Assembly (NCBI GenBank): GCA_018993265.1
Contig: JAGKSW010000037.1
Coordinates: 1-64,000 of the forward strand
DNA: 64,000 nucleotides
Origin: Nostoc sp. TH1S01
GTDB taxonomy: Bacteria; Cyanobacteriota; Cyanobacteriia; Cyanobacteriales; Nostocaceae
Direction of reading: 5' to 3'
Both the position numbers and the translations under genes were made by a program. How positions within the stretch are numbered: position 1 is the first letter of the stretch; the number at the start of each line of letters is the position of its first letter. Of the stretch, positions 9,223 through 18,073 are shown piece by piece. The notes beneath the pieces were generated by a model. It searched no databases. It was not told the origin of the DNA and saw nothing but the letters and a program-made list of their open reading frames with translations.

Positions 9223-9762
9223 GTGCAAATTCATTCTCACTCCGAATTTGACCCCAGATCAAACCAGCCTGTTGACCAGGGGTTACGAAGAGTCTTAGAA
9301 CGCCTTGTCAGAACAATGCAGCGCGATGCTTTAATCCGGCAAACAACTCATGATCTGAGAGAATCGCTTCAGGCTGATCGCGTAGTTTTATATTATTTTT
9401 ATTGGCAGTGGCATGGCCAGGTGACATTTGAATCCTTAAGTTCAAATAAATATTCTATTTTGGGTTCCACAGGGCAAGATAATTGTTTTACGAATGAACA
9501 TGCTGCTTTGTATTTAGGTGGCAGAATTAGAGCGATCGCTGATACAAACCTAGAACCTCTACAAGCTTGTCACCGCGAGTTTCTCCACAGCATCCAGGTG
9601 CGTGCCAACTTAGTAGTGCCTATTTTAGTCCCCAAAGGATTGTGGGGATTGCTAGTAGCTCATCAATGTCAAGCACCGCGTGCTTGGTCGCCCGCAGATA
9701 TAAATTTAGTGCAAACAGCAGCCAAAACTCTAGCCACAGACTCCAACATTTTAGGAAGTTAA
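9223..9762 (+). CDS. Single-domain GAF protein, candidate DXCF-type cyanobacteriochrome
   Basis: A 179-residue protein consisting of one GAF domain with a short N-terminal helix (QGLRRVLERLVRTMQRD) and no output domain; GTG start. It has the phytochrome/cyanobacteriochrome core ADRVVLYYF (51-59), then DNCF at 86-89, GGRIRAIAD at 99-107, ACHREFL at 115-121 and VRANLVVPIL ... LWGLLVAHQC. Cys116-His117 sits where canonical cyanobacteriochromes bind the bilin, and Cys88 in D-x-C-F is where the second cysteine of the DXCF subfamily sits. The spacing of 28 residues matches, from memory, that of TePixJ. It may be a minimal blue/green photosensor signalling through a partner; a non-bilin GAF remains possible. 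Confidence 0.7.
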   Translation: MQIHSHSEFDPRSNQPVDQGLRRVLERLVRTMQRDALIRQTTHDLRESLQADRVVLYYFYWQWHGQVTFESLSSNKYSILGSTGQDNCFTNEHAALYLGGRIRAIADTNLEPLQACHREFLHSIQVRANLVVPILVPKGLWGLLVAHQCQAPRAWSPADINLVQTAAKTLATDSNILGS

Positions 9763-9835
9763 AGTCTGAAGAATGACAATAATTGTATTCTTCCTCCTCT
9801 GCTTCCTCTGCTTGCCAAAGCGATTGATTATTTTT

Positions 9836-11164
9836 TTAGTTGGAAGTCCCTTTTGCTTTCCAATCAGCTAAGTCTGCCAAAGAGCGATCGCGGTAACGTC
9901 CATAACGCTCTTGTTTACTTTTAATTTTCACCCCTAAATCGGGCAAAATTCCAAAATTTGGCGGCATTGGTTGAAAGTGTTTGGGCGAAGCCGAACTAAT
10001 AAATTCTAATAGCGCCCCTAACATTGTCGTGGGTGGTAAAATCAATGGTTCTTGACCCAAAGCCAACCGTGCGGCGTTGGTTCCCGCCAACCAACCACCA
10101 GCAGCGGCGGCTGTGTAACCTTCTGTACCAATTAACTGTCCAGCCGCTAGTAAAGTTGGACGTTGCTTAAATTGTAAAGTTGGCTGCATCAGTTGGGGTG
10201 CATTGATAAAAGTGTTGCGGTGCATCACTCCCAGCCGGACAAATTCTGCTTTTTCTAAACCAGGGATGAGTTGAAAGACGCGCTTTTGTTCACCCCAACG
10301 CAGGTTAGTTTGAAAACCTACCATATTCCAAAGTTGCCCAGCTTTATCTTCCTGACGCAACTGCACGACAGCGTAGGGACGCTCCCCGGTACGGCTATCA
10401 GATAAACCCACCGGCTTGAGGGGGCCGAAACGCATCGTATCTTCTCCCCGTTGTGCCAGTTCTTCAATTGGTAAACAAGCTTCAAAAAACTTTGCGGTTT
10501 CTCGTTCAAAGTCTTTCAGTTCTGTTTGTTCTGCTTGACACAGTGCTTGCCAAAACTGCAAATACTGCTCTTTATTCATTGGGCAGTTGAGATAAGCAGC
10601 TTCACCTTTGTCGTAGCGCGATGCCATAAAGGCAATATCACGGTTAATAGACTCGCCGACAATAATGGGACTAGCCGCATCGAAAAAGCTCATGTACTCC
10701 ATTCCTGTGAAGCGGTGCAAGTCTTCTGCTAAATCGGGGCTAGTTAACGGCCCAGTTGCCAATACTACAACGCCTTCCGGAATAGCATTGACTTCACCAC
10801 GCCGAAATTCTACTAAAGGATGGTTTGATACGGCTGCTGTTAAATCTTGACTAAATTGGCCTCTATCTACTGCCAAAGCTCCACCAGCCGGAACCGCGTG
10901 TTCATCGGCTTTGGATATGACAACCGAACCTAATTGTCGCAGTTCTTCGTGCAGTAATCCCGCCGCGCGATCGCTTGCCATCGCCCCAAAAGAATTACTA
11001 CAAACTAACTCTGCCAAATGTTCTGTGTGATGAGCAGGACTGAAGCGTAAGGGGCGCATTTCATGGAGAATTACAGGTACTCCAGCTTGGGCGATTTGCC
11101 ATGCTGCTTCTGTTCCCGCGAGTCCACCTCCAATTACTTGTATCGGTTGTTGTTCCATAATCAT
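9836..11164 (-). CDS. trmFO: Folate-dependent tRNA (uracil-54) methyltransferase TrmFO
   Basis: A 442-residue flavoprotein of normal family length. The N-terminus has the FAD-binding motif [19 protein letters not shown], and the conserved family stretches [31 protein letters not shown] and LMVG-type [21 protein letters not shown] are present, with the C-terminal [17 protein letters not shown] that contacts FAD. The enzyme uses 5,10-methylenetetrahydrofolate and reduced FAD to make 5-methyluridine at position 54 of tRNA. ATG 11158 (MEQQPIQV) is an alternative start. Monocistronic. Confidence 0.95.
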   Translation of the reverse strand: MIMEQQPIQVIGGGLAGTEAAWQIAQAGVPVILHEMRPLRFSPAHHTEHLAELVCSNSFGAMASDRAAGLLHEELRQLGSVVISKADEHAVPAGGALAVDRGQFSQDLTAAVSNHPLVEFRRGEVNAIPEGVVVLATGPLTSPDLAEDLHRFTGMEYMSFFDAASPIIVGESINRDIAFMASRYDKGEAAYLNCPMNKEQYLQFWQALCQAEQTELKDFERETAKFFEACLPIEELAQRGEDTMRFGPLKPVGLSDSRTGERPYAVVQLRQEDKAGQLWNMVGFQTNLRWGEQKRVFQLIPGLEKAEFVRLGVMHRNTFINAPQLMQPTLQFKQRPTLLAAGQLIGTEGYTAAAAGGWLAGTNAARLALGQEPLILPPTTMLGALLEFISSASPKHFQPMPPNFGILPDLGVKIKSKQERYGRYRDRSLADLADWKAKGTSN

Positions 11165-11356
11165 TTGTATTTATCTGCGGTTAATTACCACTGTAATGTA
11201 TTAGTTCATCACATTTGACATAATTGCTGCTGTTTAAGTTTTAGATTCTTCTCGTGCTTATTTAGTATTCTGGGATTGTCAAATTTAGATCCATCACTAG
11301 TAACGCCAAAGTGAGTTAATCCTAATCTTGGCGTTTTCGTGTTAATTATTTTTGTA

Positions 11357-11397
11357 TTCCATATTAGGGTGGACAGGATGTCCACCCTAATATGGAA
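11357..11397. terminator. Perfect 19-bp hairpin, probable terminator
   Basis: Two arms of 19 bases (11357-11375 and 11379-11397) are perfect reverse complements with a three-base loop; the arm contains tattagggtggaca. It begins seven bases beyond the stop codon of the minus-strand gene at 11404, the right place for a terminator, but no strong T-run follows on either strand. It could also be a small palindromic dispersed repeat. Confidence 0.6.
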
Positions 11398-11403
11398 AAT
11401 TCA

Positions 11404-12051
11404 TTACTTATCTTCAAGTAGTTGGTTAACTTGTTGTCCGCGACGACCTGTTTTAATTTCATAGCGGCGAGTTAGGTTATCTTGGTAGTTCATATCTCTA
11501 GCCGCAGCGGCGTTAACAAAAGCATCGCAATTCTTACCTTGAACAACAGTTGCAGAACTACTGCTATTTTCTTCGCTGCGGTTGGTGCGACTATCACGAG
11601 ATTCACTATTATTTTGGCTACCTTGGCTAGCACCATTACCGCTAACACCAATTCCAAAAATGCTCACACCACCACCACCGCCATCATTATGACTGCGAGA
11701 AGAACTGGAACGAGTACTGGTAGATGTTGCTAAAGCAATTTTGCTGGAACTAGTGCGGGTGTTGTTACCCAAGCCCACATCGCTACACAAAGCGCGGGGA
11801 TCATTGCCGAGAGTTTTGGGGTCAACCCAAGATTGATGGTCGCCTAAGCCTTGAATTTCACTGTTACCTACTGGGTTGCTGGGTGCGCTGGGTGTAGAAT
11901 TATTTGCATTACCAACAGCCCCAGGAATTACATCAGCAGGTCGGAATATTCCAGATGGTCTAACATCAAAGGGGCCTGCAAAAGCGGGGAACGTAGTGGT
12001 CAAAAGAGCAGTCGCTGTCAACAAAGAACTGGTAATATGGCAGAATTTCAT
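11404..12051 (-). CDS. Exported Ser/Asn-rich hypothetical protein
   Basis: 215 residues. A clear signal peptide (MKFCHITSSLLTATALLTTT, cleavage after AFA) is followed by a mature part rich in Ser, Asn, Gly and Arg, with runs such as TSTSTRSSSSRSHNDGGGGG and NRSEENSSSS. Two cysteines (in RALCSD and GKNCDAF) frame the low-complexity part and may pair. The end (YEIKTGRRGQQVNQLLEDK) looks folded. I do not recognise a family; it is probably periplasmic or extracellular. Monocistronic, ends at the strong hairpin. Confidence 0.65.
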   Translation of the reverse strand: MKFCHITSSLLTATALLTTTFPAFAGPFDVRPSGIFRPADVIPGAVGNANNSTPSAPSNPVGNSEIQGLGDHQSWVDPKTLGNDPRALCSDVGLGNNTRTSSSKIALATSTSTRSSSSRSHNDGGGGGVSIFGIGVSGNGASQGSQNNSESRDSRTNRSEENSSSSATVVQGKNCDAFVNAAAARDMNYQDNLTRRYEIKTGRRGQQVNQLLEDK

Positions 12052-12180
12052 AATCTAGTCTCCTAAAGTTTTAGTGTTTGTTTATTGGGTTTAACCCCTT
12101 CACTAACTCAATAGGTTGACATTGATTTGTTTATGCAGCCTCTTGGCAGATTTTTGAAAAATTTCTACCATCCACTATTA

Positions 12181-13056
12181 TTAACAACGCGCCGAACGCG
12201 GTAGCATAAACTTCTGCCCTTCAGCCGCAAACTCACCACGAACCATCAGCAAGCCATCGTCTAGTTGATAGGGAAAGGCTTGAGTCTCTTCTATATCCAG
12301 CAGTTCTGGACTAAAGTAAACGAAAACTTCTGCAATTACTTGGGGTATGCGAGCCAGAATTTCTGTTAAGGGAGAGATTTGTGGTGCAACTATATCAAAA
12401 ATATGCAGTTGATTGTTTTCTATGGTCATGCAGCTAATTAAATCTAAATCTGCTGCATAGTATAAACTTCTGCCACCTTCGTTAAAGCAGAATAAAGGTT
12501 TTTCGTTAACAATTCCAACGATATGAGAAACAGGCGATCGCACTTCTAACAATCTGTGCAATAATTCTAAATCTTGATGATCAGCAATATCTAAAACTCG
12601 AAAGCCGTTGCTGCCCACTGGCGCTTTACACTTAGTTTTAAATAAATATTCTGGGATAATGCGAAAGCCAAAGGGCGTGTAAAATTCTGGGTTAGATGTA
12701 GTTAAGACAAGCGTTTTATATTGTTGGTCGCAATGTTTTAATACCTCTGTCATTACTTCTCGGTAATAGCCGCGTCTTTGAAATTCTGGATGGGTGGCGA
12801 CTGCATGAATTCCTCCCACCGTCATAGTATGACTCATGATGTGCATCGGAATTTCCAATACTCCTACATGACTAATTGCTATATCGTTCTGAAACTTGAT
12901 AAATGGTGTGGAAGCACTTTCCCAAGTTACACCTAATTCCTGAATTTGTTTTGCTCCATCCCTGATACCAGGAAACACAATTTCTAGTAAGTCAAATAAT
13001 TTCTCACTAATATCTGAGTTGTCAGAAAACGAGCGTTTAAAACGATATTGACCCAT
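12181..13056 (-). CDS. GNAT-family N-acetyltransferase
   Basis: A 291-residue acyltransferase. The acetyl-CoA pyrophosphate loop is HAVATHPEFQRRGYYREVM (Q/R-x-x-G-x-G/A type), followed by LVLTTSNPEFYTPFGFR, the beta 5/helix 4 region. The length and the extra C-terminal domain resemble the Eis-like/COG4552 subgroup rather than minimal 150-residue GNATs. Substrate unknown. No cotranscribed neighbour; the gene is divergent from the LURP-one-like gene at 13227. Confidence 0.75.
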   Translation of the reverse strand: MGQYRFKRSFSDNSDISEKLFDLLEIVFPGIRDGAKQIQELGVTWESASTPFIKFQNDIAISHVGVLEIPMHIMSHTMTVGGIHAVATHPEFQRRGYYREVMTEVLKHCDQQYKTLVLTTSNPEFYTPFGFRIIPEYLFKTKCKAPVGSNGFRVLDIADHQDLELLHRLLEVRSPVSHIVGIVNEKPLFCFNEGGRSLYYAADLDLISCMTIENNQLHIFDIVAPQISPLTEILARIPQVIAEVFVYFSPELLDIEETQAFPYQLDDGLLMVRGEFAAEGQKFMLPRSARC

Positions 13057-13226
13057 AACTCATCCCATTTTGCATGATTAGATTGAGTATTGCTGTCTAA
13101 ATTTTGATGCTGTCAAACTTTTAAATAAAGTAATATCTCAGTTTGTATATATTATTTACGAAATTATTGGTTATTTACTACTTTTGGGATTAATAGAGCA
13201 ATCAACCTTGTTGCTTCTACTAAATT

Positions 13227-13811
13227 ATGCAGTATCCTTTAGAACTTACATTCAAGTTTTGGGCATTAGCTCCGCAAATTTCTGTTGTTAATGCTCAGGC
13301 TAATTTAGTTTTCTACGTTAAACAGAAACTTTTTAAGCTCAAAGAAGCAATAACAGTTTTTGCTGATGCGGAACAAACTAGTCCCTTATACTACATCAAA
13401 GCCGATCGCATTATTGATTTCTCGGCACGTTATGAATTTAGCGACACTAACGGGACAAATATCGGTGCAGTCAAACGTCGTGGTTTAAAATCTATTTGGC
13501 GAGCGCGTTATGACATTTTTGATGGGGACAGTACTTATCTAACTATCCAAGAGAAAAATCCTTGGGTGAAAGTTGCAGATGCTTTATTTGCAGAAATTCC
13601 TATTGTGGGTATGTTTACTGGTTATGTATTCAACCCTATCTATTTGGTGAGCCGTGCTGATGGTACGGTGGTGATGCGGTTGGAAAAAATTCCTACTTTC
13701 TGGTCGCGGAAATTTATGATTAAAGCTGTTGATCAAGTTAGCGATCGCGAAGAACAACAGATTTTGTTAAGTTTAATTATGATGCTGCTATTAGAAAAAA
13801 ATCGTGGCTAA
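13227..13811 (+). CDS. LURP-one/tubby-like beta-barrel protein
   Basis: 194 residues with the alternating strand pattern of LURP-one-related proteins: FYVKQKLFKLKEAITVFAD at the start, a 'YYIKADRIIDFSARYEF' stretch, RRGLKSIWRARYDIF and ..YLVSRADGTVVMRLEK. In this superfamily a beta barrel wraps one central hydrophobic helix; here the final segment (ILLSLIMMLLLEK) could be that helix. Function in bacteria is largely unknown (phospholipid or scramblase-like roles have been proposed for the fold). Monocistronic. Confidence 0.6.
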   Translation: MQYPLELTFKFWALAPQISVVNAQANLVFYVKQKLFKLKEAITVFADAEQTSPLYYIKADRIIDFSARYEFSDTNGTNIGAVKRRGLKSIWRARYDIFDGDSTYLTIQEKNPWVKVADALFAEIPIVGMFTGYVFNPIYLVSRADGTVVMRLEKIPTFWSRKFMIKAVDQVSDREEQQILLSLIMMLLLEKNRG

Positions 13812-13861
13812 TTTTCACAGGCAAAATAAAAGTTTTATTTTGCCTGATTGCATTGCTAAAT

Positions 13862-14806
13862 CTAGCCAATTAATTTTTGCCAAGTATTTGGCCCAACAAT
13901 TCCATCAGCGGTTAAACCATTTTGCTGTTGGTACTTCTTGATGGCGGCTTCTGTTTGTGGGCCATAAACACCATCAGCTTCCACACCTACACGATATTGT
14001 AAATACCTTACAACTGTTCCTCCAGCATGATTTGGTCGGATAATACGTTTAGCCAAAATCAAATTAATTGCATTCCATGTAGATGTGTTAGCAACTCCTG
14101 ATGGGGCTATTCCGACAATTTTTTGGAAGTTTTCAATAGCAGAAGTTGTGATTTCGCCCAATAAATTATCTTCTACTAATGGCTTACCATTTTTATCGGT
14201 AATTTTTAACCGATTTAAAGCTTTTTGTAATCGCAGAGTCGTCGTATCAACGTTCTGTTCTTCATCTGGTACAGGCGGAACCGGAGTAGTTGGTACTTTA
14301 CCAGTTAAACCTTTGACAATAGCGTTAGCCATTGCTTCCCCGTTATAAAGATTCACATCTTTCTGCGAGTCGATAAAGCAACCTTCCACTAAAATCGCGG
14401 GCATATTAGTATTTCTAATTACAAATAAGTGAGAACCACTTTTAACACCGCGATTAAAAAAGCCTAATTTGACAATTTCATCTAGTACAGGTTTCGCTAT
14501 TTTTCTACTTGTTTCACTACCTGCAAAAACTTCTGTACCGTTGGCTTGACCGTTAAAGGAATTAAAATGTATAGATACAAAAACATCTACTCGGTTAGCA
14601 TTGGCTTTATTTACTCTTTGAGAAAGAGAATCTTTTACCGAGGAACTAGGGCGGTCTGGTTTGCAGGGTATAACCTCATGTCCCAAGGCTTTGAGTTTTT
14701 CTATAACTTTGGTACCTACTTCTAATGTTAAATTATCCTCAATTTTTATTCCTCTAGCACCAGTATCTGGGGGGGAATTATGACCGATATCAATTCCAAA
14801 TTTCAT
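13862..14806 (-). CDS. N-acetylmuramoyl-L-alanine amidase with peptidoglycan-binding repeats
   Basis: 314 residues from the ATG at 14806, chosen because AAGGA lies seven bases upstream; an upstream start at 14836 lacks this. The N-terminal Amidase_3 domain has the zinc ligands in DIGHN, the NLTLEV Glu and SIHFNSF, plus the catalytic Glu in ILVEGCFIDS. Two PG_binding_1 modules follow (about 190-240 and 250-314; the second ends YQQQNGLTADGIVGPNTWQK). It cleaves the bond between MurNAc and the stem peptide. No signal peptide is visible, so it either acts after lysis, uses another route, or is an intracellular recycling-type enzyme. A phage endolysin origin is possible but no phage genes are near. 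Confidence 0.88.
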   Translation of the reverse strand: MKFGIDIGHNSPPDTGARGIKIEDNLTLEVGTKVIEKLKALGHEVIPCKPDRPSSSVKDSLSQRVNKANANRVDVFVSIHFNSFNGQANGTEVFAGSETSRKIAKPVLDEIVKLGFFNRGVKSGSHLFVIRNTNMPAILVEGCFIDSQKDVNLYNGEAMANAIVKGLTGKVPTTPVPPVPDEEQNVDTTTLRLQKALNRLKITDKNGKPLVEDNLLGEITTSAIENFQKIVGIAPSGVANTSTWNAINLILAKRIIRPNHAGGTVVRYLQYRVGVEADGVYGPQTEAAIKKYQQQNGLTADGIVGPNTWQKLIG

Positions 14807-15371
14807 GCGTCGTTCCTTGTTTTGATTTGATACCAATTTAAAGCTTGAAAGTCTAAAGTCTTGCTTTCAAGTAATCTATATTTTCCTAAATCTACTATTT
14901 ATAATAAAAATACACTTAGTTCATTCTTATTTTAACAAACACTAATTGTTATTTACTTTATTTATTAACATAAACGGAATTATAATAATTTATTTATTTT
15001 TTAGCGATAAAAAAATACCTTCTTGATTTTCTCGTTAACGGTAGAGTGCGCTTAGGCTACTGCATCTGAATTTTAGAACTGTTTTTAATTAACCCTCCTT
15101 TACTGGTTTGAGCAAAACAAATTAAGAATAGCATGTGATCTAGGCTGCTTTCCCAGATGCTTAAGTTCATTTCATAACTTAAATTACGGGGATTATCCTA
15201 GTTTATGGGGCATAAAGGGCAAAATTTACCAAATAATTAATGATTTTGCGCTCATCAAGGCGCGATCGCCGCTAAAATTCCTACATAGAGTTGTTGTGGT
15301 CACGCCCAGTAGAGACATAGTATTGCAGCTTCTCAAAAGGTTATAGTTGATTTTGCTGAAAATTGAGCCGG
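14807..15371. other. Intergenic, no gene seen
   Basis: AT-rich leader of the amidase and the region before the small exported protein. A hairpin-like gcttgaaag/ctttcaagt pair lies near 14843-14873. Nothing else recognisable. Confidence 0.4.
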
Positions 15372-15665
15372 ATGAAATATTTTGCCCTGATATTGCTACT
15401 TATAGTTTCAAATTGCTACATATTTCCAGCTTATGCTTCTGTATGCCGTAACTACGAAGGTCATCAGATTTGCATTCTCAGCATTAACCGCAGTGCCAAA
15501 AATTATTGGGAATATCGGGCAGTTCTCAGCGTGGATGGTGAGAAAAGACCCCTTGAGGTGTATGACTGCCGTCAAAAAGTCAGAATTCAGTTAGATGGGA
15601 CTGTTGTACCCTTTGAAAATCATGACCCTGGCCAGTTAGTCTGTAGCTTTTTCAAAAAATCCTGA
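15372..15665 (+). CDS. Small exported cysteine-containing protein
   Basis: 97 residues from ATG 15372 (a TTG nine bases earlier is less likely). A signal peptide (MKYFALILLLIVSNCYIFPA, cleavage near YAS) leaves a mature protein of about 72 residues with four cysteines (VCRN, QICIL, YDCRQ, LVCSF), suggesting two disulfides. The mature part looks all-beta (YRAVLSVDGEKRPLEVYD). I do not recognise the family; proteins of this kind are common in filamentous cyanobacteria. Confidence 0.65.
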   Translation: MKYFALILLLIVSNCYIFPAYASVCRNYEGHQICILSINRSAKNYWEYRAVLSVDGEKRPLEVYDCRQKVRIQLDGTVVPFENHDPGQLVCSFFKKS

Positions 15666-15677
15666 CTTCTCTGGAAT

Positions 15678-15782
15678 TTATTTCCTCTGTGTGGCAAACA
15701 CGCAAGCAATGATAAACACCGTAAACGCCACATAACCCAATACAGTTACCCATTCTTGCCAGCTACCCAATGTATTGTTCAT
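15678..15782 (-). CDS. 34-residue single-pass membrane protein
   Basis: A short ORF, ATG at 15782, TAA at 15678-15680: MNNTLGSWQEWVTVLGYVAF followed by TVFIIACVFATQRK. It has an aromatic N-terminal amphipathic stretch, one hydrophobic helix of about 17 residues and a basic end, the build of the small subunits of photosynthetic or NDH complexes. It matches none of the small Psb, Pet or Psa proteins I can recall. The stop lies 12 bases from the stop of the convergent exported protein. Confidence 0.45.
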   Translation of the reverse strand: MNNTLGSWQEWVTVLGYVAFTVFIIACVFATQRK

Positions 15783-15847
15783 CCGTCACCACAACCAGAC
15801 TCTCTATTAAAATCCTAAAGGCTGAGCTTGACATTTGTGCATGAGTA

Positions 15848-16024
15848 TTGGCAAAAATAGTTAGACCAATTCTCAAAAAATTTTTTTGGGTTTCCGGAAT
15901 TGGTCTCTGTGCAGTGGTATTACCTATCAGTACAGCGATTTATACAGAAACTTTATATGTAAATTGGGGGAATATATCCCCACTACCTTTCTTAAAAGCC
16001 CGGCCATTATGGCTGGGCTTTTGA
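15848..16024 (+). other. Candidate small membrane ORF or structured small RNA
   Basis: A TTG-started frame of 58 codons encodes (M)AKIVRPILKKFFWVSGIGL and then CAVVLPISTAIYTE, which looks like an export signal or membrane anchor. The same DNA contains three hairpins in series: agaccaattc/gaattggtct (near 15862-15906), tgggga/tcccca (near 15965-15982) and the terminator-like 15994-16022. No ribosome binding site is seen. A TTGACA box at 15828-15833 has no good -10. It may be a small protein gene with its terminator overlapping the last codons, or a non-coding RNA. Confidence 0.35.
15994..16022 (+). terminator. Terminator-like hairpin
   Basis: aaaagccc (15994-16001) pairs with gggctttt (16015-16022), extended by ggcca/tggct with one wobble and a three-base loop: a 13-bp stem ending in a short T-run. 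A Rho-independent terminator for plus-strand transcription of the preceding small gene or RNA is likely. Confidence 0.65.
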
Positions 16025-16280
16025 GTGTAAAAGACTGGGTGTGAGGGTATAGGGGTGTAGGTTCAAATCTTGCAGCAAGCGACTTTAGTTGCAGCTACAC
16101 GGAATCCCTTGATTTTTCGCTTTTATACGTAAATCTTAATTACATTTGCTGTCGCCAAAAATTTAATTCTGAATTCTGACTCCTGACTCCTGTCTTCTTG
16201 GAAAGAATATCTCCCCTGGGAAGCAAACGGACTGTTCTATATTTTGAGTAGATTAGCAATAGACCATCCTAGAGAAAGTT

Positions 16281-17099
16281 ATGAATGCTGAAGATTTGGT
16301 GCTAGTTGTGGGTGCTACTGGTGGAGTTGGGCAGCTAGTTGTGGGTAAGCTGCTAGAGAAGAATGTGAGGGTGCGCGTCCTGACACGCAATGCAGCAAAA
16401 GCTGAAAAGATGTTTGATAACAAAGTGGAAATTGCTGTCGGAGATATCCGTGAGGCTAACACACTACCAGCAGCGATGCCGAATATTACTCACATTATCT
16501 GTTGTACTGGCACGACTGCCTTTCCTTCGGCGAGATGGGACTTTGACCCTCAGCCTAATTTATTGGAATGGGGACAAATTTTTCTGGACTCTGGATATCG
16601 GGAAGCTAAGGCAAAAAATACGCCAGCGAAGGTGGACGCAGAAGGAGTAAGTAACTTAGTAGCGGCTGCACCTCGGAATTTGCAACGGTTTGTTTTTGTG
16701 TCTTCTTGTGGTGTTCACCGCAAGGATAAATTTCCCTTTAGTGTGCTAAATGCTTTTGGTGTATTGGATGCCAAACAAAAAGGTGAAGCTGCGATCGCTA
16801 ATTCTGGTTTACCATACACTATAATTCGCCCAGGTCGTTTAATTGATGGGCCTTTCACTTCTTACGACCTGAAGACTCTCCTTAAAGCAACCACTGATGG
16901 TAAGTTAGGTGTAGTTTTAGGTCAAGGCGACACTTTATCAGGAGATGCAAGCCGCATTGATGTTGCAGCCGCTTGTGTAGAATCTATTTTTGTACCATCT
17001 ACTACCAATAAAGCTTTTGACATCATCAATCAAGGAACAAGACCTGCTGTAATTAATTGGGAGGCGCTGTTTTCTCAGTTAAATCATACTAGGGAGTAG
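16281..17099 (+). CDS. Atypical SDR, NAD(P)-binding epimerase/reductase-like
   Basis: 272 residues with a Rossmann start VLVVGATGGVGQLV (about 7-20; GATGGVG is the atypical-SDR glycine motif). It continues with RVLTRNAAKAEKMF (NADPH-type basic residue after beta 2) and FVFVSSCGVHR, and a C-terminal substrate lobe. There is no YxxxK catalytic pair in the classical place, as in the NmrA/HSCARG and plant Tic62/HCF173-like group. In cyanobacteria such proteins assist photosystem assembly or quinone reduction; which applies here is open. ATG 16281 follows AGAGAAAG. It is followed three bases later by the HD-domain gene, so the two are probably cotranscribed. Confidence 0.75.
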   Translation: MNAEDLVLVVGATGGVGQLVVGKLLEKNVRVRVLTRNAAKAEKMFDNKVEIAVGDIREANTLPAAMPNITHIICCTGTTAFPSARWDFDPQPNLLEWGQIFLDSGYREAKAKNTPAKVDAEGVSNLVAAAPRNLQRFVFVSSCGVHRKDKFPFSVLNAFGVLDAKQKGEAAIANSGLPYTIIRPGRLIDGPFTSYDLKTLLKATTDGKLGVVLGQGDTLSGDASRIDVAAACVESIFVPSTTNKAFDIINQGTRPAVINWEALFSQLNHTRE

Positions 17100-17102
17100 G
17101 GA

Positions 17103-17768
17103 GTGAGGAGTGGGGAAACAGATAACTTATTCAATCATTTGCAACACACACTGCAATTTTTTAGCGTTGACCAAGACAAAATAGCCGCAACTTTTACTCT
17201 ATTGGTTGAGGCATATACTACTCCTGAGCGTTATTACCATACACTGCAACATATTGATGATGTTCTAAATAATATTCAGACATTACAAACTTACACCCAA
17301 AATTTGCCTGCTGTACAGCTTGCAGCTTGGTTTCATGATGTGGTTTATGATCCTCAAGCGCCAGATAACGAAGCCAAAAGTGCTGAATATGCTGGTCAGA
17401 TATTAACTGATTTGGCAATTCCCATCCATCAAATCACAACTGTTCAACGTCTCATTCTCAACACCAAACACCACCAAGCGGCTATTGACGATATTGATAG
17501 CCAAATTTTATTAGATGCTGATTTGGCAATCTTAGCCGCTGACCCAGTTGATTATCAAAAATATGCTCAAGCTATCCGGCAAGAATATGCTTGGGTAGCG
17601 GAAGTTGACTATATTCAAGGGCGCAAGCAAGTCCTCGAAAAATTTTTGCAAAGACAGCGATTATATTTTACGCCTTTGATGTTTGAGGTGGCAGAAAAAT
17701 CTGCTAGAGCTAATCTGCAAGCAGAAATTTACAGACTTTCGGGTAAAGCCGTCAAGCATTTTAATTAA
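17103..17768 (+). CDS. HD-domain metal-dependent phosphohydrolase
   Basis: 221 residues of the predicted HD-superfamily hydrolase family COG4339. Metal ligands are visible as His50 in YYHTLQHI, His78-Asp79 in WFHDVVYD and Asp in LLDADLAIL. The conserved start RYYHTLQHI and the pattern ..NEAKSAEYAG.. are diagnostic. The substrate is not known. The annotated GTG start lies in a GGGAGTA heptamer run (17092-17118), so the first 5-8 residues (MRSGETD) may come from a repeat and the true start could be slightly downstream. Probably an operon with the upstream SDR. Confidence 0.78.
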   Translation: MRSGETDNLFNHLQHTLQFFSVDQDKIAATFTLLVEAYTTPERYYHTLQHIDDVLNNIQTLQTYTQNLPAVQLAAWFHDVVYDPQAPDNEAKSAEYAGQILTDLAIPIHQITTVQRLILNTKHHQAAIDDIDSQILLDADLAILAADPVDYQKYAQAIRQEYAWVAEVDYIQGRKQVLEKFLQRQRLYFTPLMFEVAEKSARANLQAEIYRLSGKAVKHFN

Positions 17769-17783
17769 GTGTCTACCTTTTGA

Positions 17784-17890
17784 CTTGCTAAATACACCGA
17801 AATGAGAAAGTAAAATCTCTATTTGCTTGCTAAATACACCGAAATGAGAAAGCAATATGGCTAAATGATTTAGCAATATGCCATATTGCT
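17784..17890. repeat. Direct repeat pair plus inverted repeat
   Basis: A 27-base unit beginning cttgctaaatacaccgaaat occurs exactly twice (17784-17810 and 17826-17852). It is followed by agcaatatggc (17851-17861) and its reverse complement gccatattgct (17880-17890). It lies between the convergent HD and P450 genes and could form a hairpin terminator for either; it may also be repeat-element debris. Confidence 0.65.
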
Positions 17891-18073
17891 TACTAAAATC
17901 TAATTTCTTATTTTTCTGAATGCCATCACTAGTACAAAAAGGCTGAAGTATGAAATGAAGAAACCCTTAGAGTGAGCTTTTCAGCAATTGATCATGGGTG
18001 CTTTATTTCCGCCTTACTGTACTAGTTGTGATGATTGCCAGTCTCAAACGATAATCTTTGTGTGTAGACAGGA

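Noticed and set aside
10526-10850. Plus-strand ORFs opposite trmFO
   Set aside because: They are antisense shadows of the strongly conserved trmFO coding sequence.
16050-16085. tRNA-like T-arm sequence (ggttcaaatcttgc)
   Set aside because: No matching acceptor stem, D-arm or anticodon arm could be placed around it.
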